This document shows, in pieces, positions 7,868 to 14,881 of a stretch of DNA of 33,764 nucleotides. Source of the stretch: an uncultured bacterium (GTDB lineage: Bacteria > Gemmatimonadota > Gemmatimonadetes > Longimicrobiales > RSA9); contig CALKIP010000211.1 in assembly GCA_937995995.1 (NCBI GenBank), positions 1-33,764 of the forward strand, in the 5' to 3' direction. Made by a program: the position numbers and the translations under genes. Within the stretch, counting starts at the first letter, position 1, and the number at the start of each line of letters is the position of its first letter. The notes below the pieces were generated by a model that saw only the letters and a program-made list of their open reading frames with translations, did no database searches and was not told the origin of the DNA.

Positions 7868-7903
7868 CCGCGGGCGTCCGTAAGAAGGTAGTCGGTGCGC
7901 TCC

Positions 7904-7921
7904 GCCGGGCCGGTGCCCGGC
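7904..7921 (+). terminator. GC hairpin after mrdA
   Basis: GCCGGGC (7904-7910) pairs with GCCCGGC (7915-7921) around a CGGT tetraloop, 37 bp after the mrdA stop and 60 bp before the next start. No T-run follows, so this may be a weak or Rho-assisted terminator. Confidence 0.35.
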
Positions 7922-7980
7922 ACATCTCGGCGCATGCGCACCGCTCGCCGGCGATCCCCGTCGGTCGAAAGGAGGCGAAC

Positions 7981-8328
7981 ATGCCGTCCCGGCTCCTCGC
8001 GCTGGCACTCCTGGCGCTCCCGATCCTTCCGCTGCAGGCGACGATGCACGCAACGACCGCCTCCGCGAGGATCGTCGTACGCAACGACACCTACTCGTCG
8101 CTGCAGATTTTCCTCGTCGAGGCGTCCGGCCGCGAGGTCGCGATCGGCCAGGCACCGCCGGAGTTCTCGAACACCCTACTCGTCAAGGATCCCGTGCCAC
8201 AAGATCCCGTCCAGCTCGTGGCCCGCTTGGCCGGCGAGCGCGCCGTGCTCTACCGCTCGGATGCGGTTCGATTGAGGCCCGGCGGGCGCGTGCAATGGCG
8301 GCTTCCGGAGAACCGGATCGAGCCGTGA
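7981..8328 (+). CDS. Small secreted protein of unknown function
   Basis: A 115-residue protein with a signal peptide at residues 1-20 (MPSRLLALALLALPILPLQA) and a small mature domain rich in beta-strands (ARIVVRNDTYSSLQIFLVEA, REVAIGQ, AVRLRPGGRVQWRLPE). Its arrangement resembles small periplasmic beta-sandwich domains, with no metal or catalytic motif. The start is secure: AAAGGAGG lies six bases upstream of ATG 7981. It follows mrdA by 113 bp, with a GC hairpin between, so it may or may not share that transcript. I do not recognise the family. Confidence 0.75.
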   Translation: MPSRLLALALLALPILPLQATMHATTASARIVVRNDTYSSLQIFLVEASGREVAIGQAPPEFSNTLLVKDPVPQDPVQLVARLAGERAVLYRSDAVRLRPGGRVQWRLPENRIEP

Positions 8329-8445
8329 CGGGGGTGGCCCGACCTCAGGTGAGCGTTTACATTGGGTAGGGTCGCCCTGGCGGCACCCCTTCCTGGTTCC
8401 CACACCCCATAACTCGGGTCTCGATGTAGAGAGGAGGCGCAGAGT

Positions 8446-9522
8446 ATGGCCACACCATTCCTCAGCTCGGAGGAGTACGATGAGCGCGCCCATCGCCTGT
8501 ACAATGAGGGCGAGTACGATCGGGCGCTCGACCTGCTGAAGGAAGGGTTGGTCCTGTACCCCCATTCCGTAGATCTTTACGTCGGCCTCGGCTACACGCG
8601 TCTGGCGCGCGAGGAATTCGCCTGGGCGAAGCAATCCTTCGACAAGGCACTGGTCCTCGATCCGGACCACGAGGACGCACTCGTCGGACTCGGTGAGGTG
8701 CTGCTTCGTCTGGGCCGTCGCCGCGAAGCCTTGGAGCACTTCGACCGGGTGCGTCGCAGTGGCTGCGCCGACGACCTCGACCTGCTGCTCTCGATGGGCC
8801 GTGCGCTGTACCGCGACCAGAGCTTCGAGGAAGCGCGCGACCTCTTCACCGATGCCACGGTGCTGCACCCCGAGAGCGCGGACGCGGCGGCGGCACTCGC
8901 CTACACGCTCCATCGCCTCGGCCGTATCGGCGCGGCACGGCGCGAGCTGCGGCGGGCACTCAAGCTCGATCCGCAGCTCCACGAGGCACGCATCTACCTC
9001 GGCCACCTGCTCTACGACCGGGGCGACTGGGAAGGCGCGCTCCGTCACTTCGAGCGGGTGCCGCCCATGGAGCACTGGGATACCCTCGCCCTCTGGCGCC
9101 TGCTGGAGCTGAAGCGAACCTTCGAGGGGCTGACCGCGGGCCATCGGGAGCTGGCGGCGTGGGAGGCGCGCCTGGAGCAGCTCGAGACCGACTACGACCC
9201 GGTCGACGATCTGCTCGCCGAGATCGAGCAGCGATTCCACGAATCGCTTACGCACCAGGAAAGCGTGGAAGCCGCCGTCGACGCCTCCCAGCGAGTGCAC
9301 AGGGTCCGGCTGCCGGACGGTCGCGTCTACGCCGGAAGCTGGCTCGACATCGTACGTCAACTCCGCGATGCCGTCGGACGGCCCGACGAGACGGTCGCAC
9401 AGTTCATGCGTCGCCAGGCGGATGAGCAGAGTGCACGCACCGGCGTCGGCATCCCCGCCGACGACCCGGAAACGTTCCTGCGGGCGAGTGCACGCGCCGG
9501 ACTGTTGAGCATCGAGCGCTGA
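8446..9522 (+). CDS. Tetratricopeptide-repeat protein
   Basis: A 358-residue protein made of TPR helices over about residues 8-230 (YNEGEYDRALDLLKEGLVLY, EEFAWAKQSFDKALVLDPDH, GRRREALEHFDRVRRSG, QSFEEARDLFTDATVLHPES, GRIGAARRELRRALKLDP, GDWEGALRHFERV). The last 120 residues are a separate charged domain (SWLDIVRQLRDAVGRPDETV and onwards) of unknown type. No signal peptide or membrane helix is seen, so it is probably a cytoplasmic scaffold. AGGAGG lies 9 bases before ATG 8446. It heads a three-gene set with four-base gaps to a membrane-anchored TPR protein and a zinc-ribbon protein, suggesting the three products form one assembly. Confidence 0.85.
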   Translation: MATPFLSSEEYDERAHRLYNEGEYDRALDLLKEGLVLYPHSVDLYVGLGYTRLAREEFAWAKQSFDKALVLDPDHEDALVGLGEVLLRLGRRREALEHFDRVRRSGCADDLDLLLSMGRALYRDQSFEEARDLFTDATVLHPESADAAAALAYTLHRLGRIGAARRELRRALKLDPQLHEARIYLGHLLYDRGDWEGALRHFERVPPMEHWDTLALWRLLELKRTFEGLTAGHRELAAWEARLEQLETDYDPVDDLLAEIEQRFHESLTHQESVEAAVDASQRVHRVRLPDGRVYAGSWLDIVRQLRDAVGRPDETVAQFMRRQADEQSARTGVGIPADDPETFLRASARAGLLSIER

Positions 9523-9526
9523 GCGG

Positions 9527-10546
9527 ATGACCGGAGCTTCTCGCGTCCTTCGGCCGCTGGACGAGGCCAGGGGCGCGATTCGACTGCTGGACGAGTATGC
9601 GACCCCGGCCGAACTCGGAGGGGCCGTTCGTGAGACGTGGCGCGCGGTCGAGCAGTCGCTTCGCCTCCGCCTGAGGGCCGACCGCGAATCGCCGGACGAG
9701 CTTCGGCTCGCCGCCCTTTCGCCGACAGATCTGCCTGTATCGCGCCTGCTCGACGCGCTGCGGCGTCGCGATCTCATCTCCATGGAGTTGGCGGGATCGG
9801 CCCACGAGCTCGAGCGCGCGGTTTCGCGGGCCGAGCAAGGAGAGGTTCGGGCCGCGGACGGCGATCTGGCCCGACGGGTCGTGCAACTCGTGCGCAGTGA
9901 GCTGCCGGCGTCGATGGAAGAGGCGGCCGGTGCGCCGGTCTCCGGCGGCGTGACCGTGCGCCGCACAGATGAAGAAGAGCGGGGTTTGACCGAGGGCGAG
10001 CCTGCCGAGGAGGTCGAAGCGACCCCTCCCGACCGCTGGCCCGGGGCGCGCCGACTGCGCCTCCTTGCCGCCGCGGTCGCGTTGCTCGTGCTCGTAATGT
10101 TCATCTTCGTCCTCGTCCGTTCCCTGGACGACAGGATGGAGGAGGCGACGGCGGCGTTCGCGGCCGGTCGGCTCGACGAGGCCGAGCAGCTCTTCGAAGA
10201 ACTCCTCGTGGATGAGCCTGAGAGCGTCGTCGTCCGGCTCTATCTCGGGCGCATCAATCGGAGGCAGGAGGACTACGAGGCCGCCTCCGAGCACCTGCGC
10301 GCCGCGGCACGGGAGGCGCCGACCGATCCGTACGTCCGTCGCGAGCTCGGCCACCTGTTCATGGATCTCGATCGACCTCGTGCTGCGGCGGAGCAGTACC
10401 AGCGGGCGTTGGAGGTCCGGCCGGACGACGAGCGTGCCTGGATCGGGCTGATCGTAGCGCTGCGGGCGGCGAACGACTCCCGGGCGGAGGAACTGCTCCG
10501 GCAGGCGCCGCCAGAGGTGCGGGCCGTACTCACCAGAGGGGAATGA
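9527..10546 (+). CDS. Membrane-anchored protein with C-terminal TPR domain
   Basis: A 339-residue protein. Residues 1-165 are helical and charged, with no recognisable motif, and should be cytoplasmic. One membrane helix lies at about 176-196 (LLAAAVALLVLVMFIFVLV). The remaining 140 residues contain about three TPR units (AFAAGRLDEAEQLFEELLVD, EDYEAASEHLRAAAREAPTD, DRPRAAAEQYQRALEVRPDD), predicted on the far side of the membrane if the N-terminus is inside. The start ATG 9527 is four bases after the previous stop. Together with the preceding soluble TPR protein this suggests a membrane-spanning scaffold. Function unknown. Confidence 0.8.
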   Translation: MTGASRVLRPLDEARGAIRLLDEYATPAELGGAVRETWRAVEQSLRLRLRADRESPDELRLAALSPTDLPVSRLLDALRRRDLISMELAGSAHELERAVSRAEQGEVRAADGDLARRVVQLVRSELPASMEEAAGAPVSGGVTVRRTDEEERGLTEGEPAEEVEATPPDRWPGARRLRLLAAAVALLVLVMFIFVLVRSLDDRMEEATAAFAAGRLDEAEQLFEELLVDEPESVVVRLYLGRINRRQEDYEAASEHLRAAAREAPTDPYVRRELGHLFMDLDRPRAAAEQYQRALEVRPDDERAWIGLIVALRAANDSRAEELLRQAPPEVRAVLTRGE

Positions 10547-10550
10547 TCCC

Positions 10551-11294
10551 ATGAAAAATGTCGTCATCGAGCGCCTGCACGCCGCACTGGTGCAAGCGCT
10601 ACGGGCGCGTGGACCGGGTGCGCTGGAGCACCCGGTGACCGTGGCCGAGATCTATCAGGACCTGATCCCGTACCGCACGGTACGGGGTCTTGCAGGCGTG
10701 GAGCTGAACGCGGACTACGAGCACGCACTCTTGCGGCTCCTGGCCGGAGAGGGTGGCTACGCGAGGCTCGAGCCGGAAGGAGCCCGGCAGGAGCTGGAAC
10801 TGGAGCTGGAACTGCCCAACCCGAACGTGGGACTGTACCGGAAGTTCGCCGCATGCGACGTCTGGGTGAGCGAGCCCGCCGCACCGGAGCAGACGCCGGA
10901 GGTCGCGGCAGCTGCCACTCCCATGCCTTTGCCGGAGCATATGCGGTACGCGCCCGCGCCCCCGGTGTTCTCGACTCTGTCGTCGCCCACGACTCCCGTG
11001 GACCGGGCCACGGGTGCGCGGGAGGCGGGGAGCGGCGCGGCGGTCGCTTCGCCGCTCGAGTCGGCGGGGCGCGATGATACAGGCGTGGGCGCGACGGCTA
11101 CTGCGGCCGACGCCTGCCCGTTCTGTGCCGCGGCGCTTCCCACCGGACGGACCATCCGATTCTGCCCCTACTGCGGCGTGGATCAGCGCAGCCGACCGTG
11201 TCCGTCCTGCGGTGAAGTGCTGGAGCAGGATTGGCGCTACTGCATCGGCTGCGGCTCCTCGGCCGAAGCGGCAACGCACGGCGCGCCCGGCTGA
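10551..11294 (+). CDS. Double zinc-ribbon protein
   Basis: A 247-residue protein with three parts: an N-terminal folded region (about 1-100; VTVAEIYQDLIPYRTVRGLA) that resembles small helical domains, an Ala/Pro-rich linker (about 105-180), and two C-terminal zinc ribbons (CPFCAAAL with FCPYCG, then CPSCGEVL with YCIGCG). Eight cysteines in four CxxC knuckles fit a DZR-type domain binding two zinc ions. ATG 10551 follows the previous stop by four bases, so it belongs to the TPR operon. Such ribbons usually mediate protein or nucleic-acid contacts. I infer an adaptor partner of the TPR proteins. Confidence 0.8.
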   Translation: MKNVVIERLHAALVQALRARGPGALEHPVTVAEIYQDLIPYRTVRGLAGVELNADYEHALLRLLAGEGGYARLEPEGARQELELELELPNPNVGLYRKFAACDVWVSEPAAPEQTPEVAAAATPMPLPEHMRYAPAPPVFSTLSSPTTPVDRATGAREAGSGAAVASPLESAGRDDTGVGATATAADACPFCAAALPTGRTIRFCPYCGVDQRSRPCPSCGEVLEQDWRYCIGCGSSAEAATHGAPG

Positions 11295-11379
11295 TACGGC
11301 TGATCCGACTCGGGATTCGGGACTCGGGGCGGACTCCCGGATCCGTCCGGCGCGTGTTTTGCTGCGCTGCCGCCGGCGG

Positions 11380-11408
11380 TTGACGCCACTTATCACCCGG
11401 TGTATCTT
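11380..11408 (+). promoter_or_regulatory. Sigma-70 type promoter of the cytochrome c gene
   Basis: TTGACG (11380-11385) and TATCTT (11403-11408) are separated by 17 bp, with TG directly before the -10. The predicted start is near 11415, leaving a leader of about 97 bases. The same two hexamers with the same spacing recur at 27527-27555. Confidence 0.6.
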
Positions 11409-11511
11409 CGGCCCCGTTCCGGCACCGAGGTGGGGCTGGAGGACACTGGATGGCATGCGTTCGAGCGGGCAGGGCCCGCGCGTCGAATCCCACGCTTTTA
11501 GGAGGACGCCC

Positions 11512-11973
11512 ATGCGCTGGACGAAGTGGACCGCGGGGATCGCGGTCGTGGGGATGATGGGCTTGGCCGCTTGTGGCGAGCAGGCCCAGGAGCAGCCGGC
11601 TACGCAGCAGCAGCCCAGCACGCAGGCCCCGGCGGCACAGCCGGAGGCCGCTGCGGGTCAGGTGCCCGAGGGGGCGACGGCCGAGCAGGTCGCTCAGGGC
11701 CAGCAGCTTTTCACCGGCCAGGGGATCTGCTTCACCTGTCACGGTATGGACGCCACGGGCACGCAGCTCGCGCCCAACCTGACGGACAGCGAGTGGCTGT
11801 GGATCGATCCGGCCCAGGGTGACGTGCTCACGCAGGTCGCGACGCTGATCGAGACGGGTGTGGCACAGCCGAAGGAGGCGCCCGCGCCGATGCCGCCGTA
11901 TGGTGGCGCACAGCTCAACCAGGAGCAGGTGCAGGCGCTGGCTGCCTACGTGGTGTCGATTTCCGGCTCGTGA
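11512..11973 (+). CDS. Lipoprotein c-type cytochrome (class I, monohaem)
   Basis: A 153-residue electron carrier anchored to a membrane on the periplasmic side. The N-terminus is a lipoprotein signal with lipobox LAAC (Cys21 as lipidation site). A Gln/Ala/Pro-rich tether (about 22-50) leads to a cytochrome c fold with the haem-binding motif CFTCH at 73-77 and a likely distal ligand Met127 (APMPPYGG), with the ALAAYVVSI helix at the end. ATG 11512 has AGGAGG at 11500-11505. It has its own promoter candidate and overlaps the start of the cupredoxin-like gene by four bases, although a strong hairpin lies between the two. I infer a role in delivering electrons to a terminal oxidase. Confidence 0.9.
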   Translation: MRWTKWTAGIAVVGMMGLAACGEQAQEQPATQQQPSTQAPAAQPEAAAGQVPEGATAEQVAQGQQLFTGQGICFTCHGMDATGTQLAPNLTDSEWLWIDPAQGDVLTQVATLIETGVAQPKEAPAPMPPYGGAQLNQEQVQALAAYVVSISGS

Positions 11974-12473
11974 CCCCGCGGTCATTCGGGACGGTTGCGA
12001 CGAAGGGGCGCTCGCCGGGCGAGCGCCCCTTCGTGGTTCTGGCCCTTCCGCTCCTCCTCGCCTTCGCGGCGTGTGAGACACCCGAGCTGGGGAACCAGAC
12101 CGAGACGCTCGAGCTGGATTCCGGCACGGTCCGTCTCGAGCCCGGCGTCGCCGTGGTGGATGTAGTCCTGCGGACCACCGGCGAGATTCGGATCGAGCCG
12201 GAAACCGTTCGCGTCCGGGTCGGCGATGTGGTCATCTTCACCGCCGGTGATGCACGAATGCACGCGGTCGCGTTCGAGCGTGACCGGCTTGCACCGGCCG
12301 CCGTCGCCTTTCTCGAGCAGACCGGCCAACTGCGCAGCCCACCGCTCCTCACGACGGATGCACGCTGGGTCGTCAGCTTCGAGGGCGCACCGCCCGGCCG
12401 CTACCCCTTCGTCGACACCTCACAGGGCGCGCGTGGTGTCGTCGAGGTGGCACAGGCGCCGCCGGACGCCTAG
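11970..12473 (+). CDS. Cupredoxin-like lipoprotein, apparently lacking a complete copper site
   Basis: The protein has a lipobox (LLAFAAC, Cys35 from GTG 11970) and a plastocyanin-like beta domain: RVRVGDVVIFTAGDARMHAV resembles the first half of a cupredoxin with its first His. The C-terminal loop, usually Cys-x-x-His-x-x-x-x-Met, reads YPFVDTSQGARG with no Cys, His or Met, so a type 1 copper site should not form. The start is uncertain. GTG 11970 overlaps the cytochrome stop and gives a basic n-region encoded inside the 12000-12034 hairpin; GTG 12033 starts just after the hairpin but leaves no positive charge before the hydrophobic core. I favour 11970. It probably acts beside the cytochrome on the outer face of the membrane, as a fold rather than an electron carrier. 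Confidence 0.7.
   Translation: MTPRSFGTVATKGRSPGERPFVVLALPLLLAFAACETPELGNQTETLELDSGTVRLEPGVAVVDVVLRTTGEIRIEPETVRVRVGDVVIFTAGDARMHAVAFERDRLAPAAVAFLEQTGQLRSPPLLTTDARWVVSFEGAPPGRYPFVDTSQGARGVVEVAQAPPDA
12000..12034 (+). terminator. 16-bp GC hairpin between cytochrome and cupredoxin genes
   Basis: ACGAAGGGGCGCTCGC pairs perfectly with GCGAGCGCCCCTTCGT around a CGG loop, starting 27 bases after the cytochrome stop. The following bases (GGTTCT) are only weakly T-rich. Its form is that of an intrinsic terminator for the cytochrome gene, yet it lies within the best reading frame for the next protein's signal peptide. It could set the ratio of the two proteins. Confidence 0.65.
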
Positions 12474-12499
12474 CGCTGGCGTCGCTCCGACCACACTCC

Positions 12500-12505
12500 T
12501 ATACT
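12500..12505 (+). promoter_or_regulatory. -10 element directly before leuB (leaderless start)
   Basis: TATACT (5 of 6 consensus bases) ends seven bases before the ATG at 12513, placing the expected transcription start within one or two bases of the start codon. There is no Shine-Dalgarno sequence in the CCCCC stretch before ATG. The -35 region (TGGCGT at 17 bp) is poor. Confidence 0.45.
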
Positions 12506-12512
12506 CCCCCAC

Positions 12513-13592
12513 ATGGCAAGGATCGCGATCATTCCCGGTGATGGCATCGGCGTCGAGGTCATGGCGCAGGCCGTGAAAGTCCTCCGAAGCGTCGACGAGG
12601 CGGCCGGACTCGGCCTCGAGCTGGTCGAGTGGGATCACGGCGCGGAGCGCTATCTCCGCACGGGCGAGGCGATCTCCGAGGCGGAGATGGCCGACCTCGA
12701 GACGAACTACGATGCCATCCTGCTCGGCGCACTCGGTGATCCGCGAGTTCCGGATCACGCACACGCTCGTGAGATCCTCCTCGGTCTGCGTTTTCGTCTC
12801 GATCTCTACATCAATCTCCGTCCCATCCGCCTGTTCGACGCCTCGTTCTCACCGCTCAAGGATGTGAGCACGAAGGAGGTGGACCTGGTGATCTTCCGGG
12901 AGAACACGGAAGGACCCTACGTCGGCATGGGCGGCACCTTCCGCAAGGGCACACCGGACGAGATCGCGATCGAGGAGGATGTGAACACGCGCAAGGGCGT
13001 GGAGCGTATCGTTCGCGCTGCCTTCGAGTTCGCCCACGCGAACGGACGCAGGCGCGTCACGCTCGCGGACAAGGCCAACGCCATGCGAAACGCGGGCGGT
13101 CTGTGGCGGCGCGTGTTCGGCGAGGTCGCCGCGGAGTATCCCGATGTGGAGCACGACGCGTGGTACGTGGACGCTCTGGCGCTCGACCTGGTGCTGCACC
13201 CCGCACGCTACGACGTCATCGTGGCCGCGAACCTCTTCGGCGACATCCTGAGCGACCTGGCTGCGGCGCTCGTGGGCGGGCTCGGTCTCGCGCCATCCGC
13301 GAACCTGCACCCGGGGAAGCCAGGGCTCTTCGAGCCGGTCCACGGCTCGGCGCCGGACATCGCCGGCCAGAATCGAGCGAACCCGCTCGCCGCGGTACTC
13401 ACGGCGGCGCTGATGCTCGATCAACTCGGCTTTGCCCGTGAGGCCGGTCGCATCGAGGCGGCCGTGCGGCGCTCCGTCGCACTCCGCCAGTGCACGCCCG
13501 ACCTCGGCGGAAGCCTCGGCACGGAGGAGGTCGGAGACTGGCTGTGCCGCGAGTTGGTCGAACCAACGGATGGGGTCGGGACGCATGAGTGA
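12513..13592 (+). CDS. leuB: 3-isopropylmalate dehydrogenase (actinobacterial-type LeuB)
   Basis: A beta-decarboxylating dehydrogenase, 359 residues, most likely catalysing the NAD-dependent oxidation of 3-isopropylmalate in leucine synthesis. It begins IIPGDGIG, has LLGALGDPRVP, the arginine-rich substrate segment LRFRLDLYINLRP, the ENTEGPYVGMGG loop, the catalytic lysine in LADKAN, the metal-binding NLFGDILSDLAA segment and the cofactor loop HGSAPDIAGQNRANP. The GPYxGxGG loop and GDPxVP strand match the short mycobacterial LeuB type rather than the E. coli type (ELTGGIYFG). Tartrate/D-malate dehydrogenases are the closest alternatives. No other leucine genes are nearby. The ATG has no ribosome site but a -10 box seven bases upstream, suggesting a leaderless mRNA. 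Its end overlaps the next gene by eight bases. Confidence 0.82.
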   Translation: MARIAIIPGDGIGVEVMAQAVKVLRSVDEAAGLGLELVEWDHGAERYLRTGEAISEAEMADLETNYDAILLGALGDPRVPDHAHAREILLGLRFRLDLYINLRPIRLFDASFSPLKDVSTKEVDLVIFRENTEGPYVGMGGTFRKGTPDEIAIEEDVNTRKGVERIVRAAFEFAHANGRRRVTLADKANAMRNAGGLWRRVFGEVAAEYPDVEHDAWYVDALALDLVLHPARYDVIVAANLFGDILSDLAAALVGGLGLAPSANLHPGKPGLFEPVHGSAPDIAGQNRANPLAAVLTAALMLDQLGFAREAGRIEAAVRRSVALRQCTPDLGGSLGTEEVGDWLCRELVEPTDGVGTHE

Positions 13593-14868
13593 ACGCAAGA
13601 TGCTGAGCACCATCCTTCGGGAGGCGGGCCACATCACCGAGAGCGATACGGAGCGCGCGCTGGAGTATCAGCGCCTCCATGGCGGGTTCATCGGCGAAGC
13701 GCTGGTGGCGCTCGGAATCGTGAGACGCGAAGAGGTGGATTGGGCGCTCGCCAGCCAGTTCGATTTGCCCTACATCTTTCCGGACCCGGACGCCGTCGAT
13801 GCCGAGATCGCCGCGCTGGTCCCCCCGGACTGGGCACTCATGCACCTGGCCGTCCCGATCATGCGGGCCGGCAACGTGCTCACTGTCGTCGTCGCCGACC
13901 CGCTGCAGCGGGACGTCATCGAGGAGCTCCAGGAGGCGACGGGGCTCGAGGTGGAGCTCGCACTTGCCGCACCGGCACGCATCCGCGGGTTGATCCGCGC
14001 GCTCTACGACCGCCCCGAGGATCGGACGCCGCAGCAGCTCGGGCCTCATTCGCTGAGGGAGTTCATCGTACGTGCGACCGAGGCTGGCGCGGAGCGCATG
14101 GGGATCTCGGTCCGAGGCGCCGACGCCTGGGGGTGGTATGTACCGGCGCATTCCCGTGCGACAAACCGCCCCGATACCTTCCAGCGCCTGCCCCTGGCCG
14201 GCGAGTGGGAAGGCGAGCTCGAGCACATGCTTTCACCGCCGCCGGAGCCCGGCGATGAGGCCGCGTCACCCGGCCGACGGACGTGGGCCGCTACCCTGGC
14301 CTCGGGCGGGGCGAGAATCCCCCTCGATGTCGAGATCCTCGAAGGCGAGGGCGGAGCCGAGTACCTGTTCCGGATCGGCGAGCCGGACCACGCGGGGAGG
14401 GCGGGGAAGCCGAATCGGGCGATGGTGCCGGCTGCGCTCGTGGCCGAGCTGAGGCTCCTCGCCCGTGCCCGATACGCCCGCATCGCCGTGAGGAGTGAGG
14501 ATCCGGAGCTGGTGCGTGAGGTGTTGGCATCGCTTCCCATGCTGGTCCTGGACGAACCGGTGCGCGCGGTCCACCTGAGCGACCGGCAGGGCGCCGCCGC
14601 CGGCGTCTACACGCTGATGCCGACCCCCGACGAAGCGTTTTCGGCTGCGCTGGAGGCGTACGCCTTCGATGCCGTGACCGTGGACCTCCCCCTCGATCTC
14701 TTCCCGGTGCGACGGTTTGTCGAGCTGGCGCCACTCGCCTTCGCCTATTTGCGTGGTGTGGAGGACGACCGCGAGGTCGCGGAGGCGGGGTGCGATTGGG
14801 TCCTCGATATCTCCGGCAACGATCGGGGCGGTCTGGGTGGCTGGGAGCTCCGGCCGGTTCGCATCTGA
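13585..14868 (+). CDS. PilB/GspE N-terminal-domain protein without ATPase motifs
   Basis: A 427-residue protein. Residues 1-65 form two tandem copies of a motif like MshEN/T2SSE_N (LSTILREAGHITESDTERAL, then FIGEALVALGIVRREEVDWA followed by LASQFDLPYI), and residues about 70-140 match the second N-terminal subdomain of PilB/GspE ATPases (AVPIMRAGNVLTVVVADPLQ). The C-terminal 280 residues contain no Walker A (GxxxxGK[ST]), no Walker B and no CxxC zinc motif, so it cannot be a working extension ATPase. It sits between leuB (8-base overlap) and pilT (13-base gap), which supports a type IV pilus or gliding link. MshEN modules can bind cyclic-di-GMP; the canonical RLG of the first motif is absent here. 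I infer a regulatory or scaffold relative of PilB. Confidence 0.72.
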   Translation: MSERKMLSTILREAGHITESDTERALEYQRLHGGFIGEALVALGIVRREEVDWALASQFDLPYIFPDPDAVDAEIAALVPPDWALMHLAVPIMRAGNVLTVVVADPLQRDVIEELQEATGLEVELALAAPARIRGLIRALYDRPEDRTPQQLGPHSLREFIVRATEAGAERMGISVRGADAWGWYVPAHSRATNRPDTFQRLPLAGEWEGELEHMLSPPPEPGDEAASPGRRTWAATLASGGARIPLDVEILEGEGGAEYLFRIGEPDHAGRAGKPNRAMVPAALVAELRLLARARYARIAVRSEDPELVREVLASLPMLVLDEPVRAVHLSDRQGAAAGVYTLMPTPDEAFSAALEAYAFDAVTVDLPLDLFPVRRFVELAPLAFAYLRGVEDDREVAEAGCDWVLDISGNDRGGLGGWELRPVRI

Positions 14869-14881
14869 ATCAAGGCATTCC

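Noticed and set aside
8176..10104. 642-codon open frame on the minus strand
   Set aside because: It is the antisense shadow of two clear TPR genes in high-GC DNA; its translation is low-complexity Arg/Ser-rich with no ribosome site or family motif.
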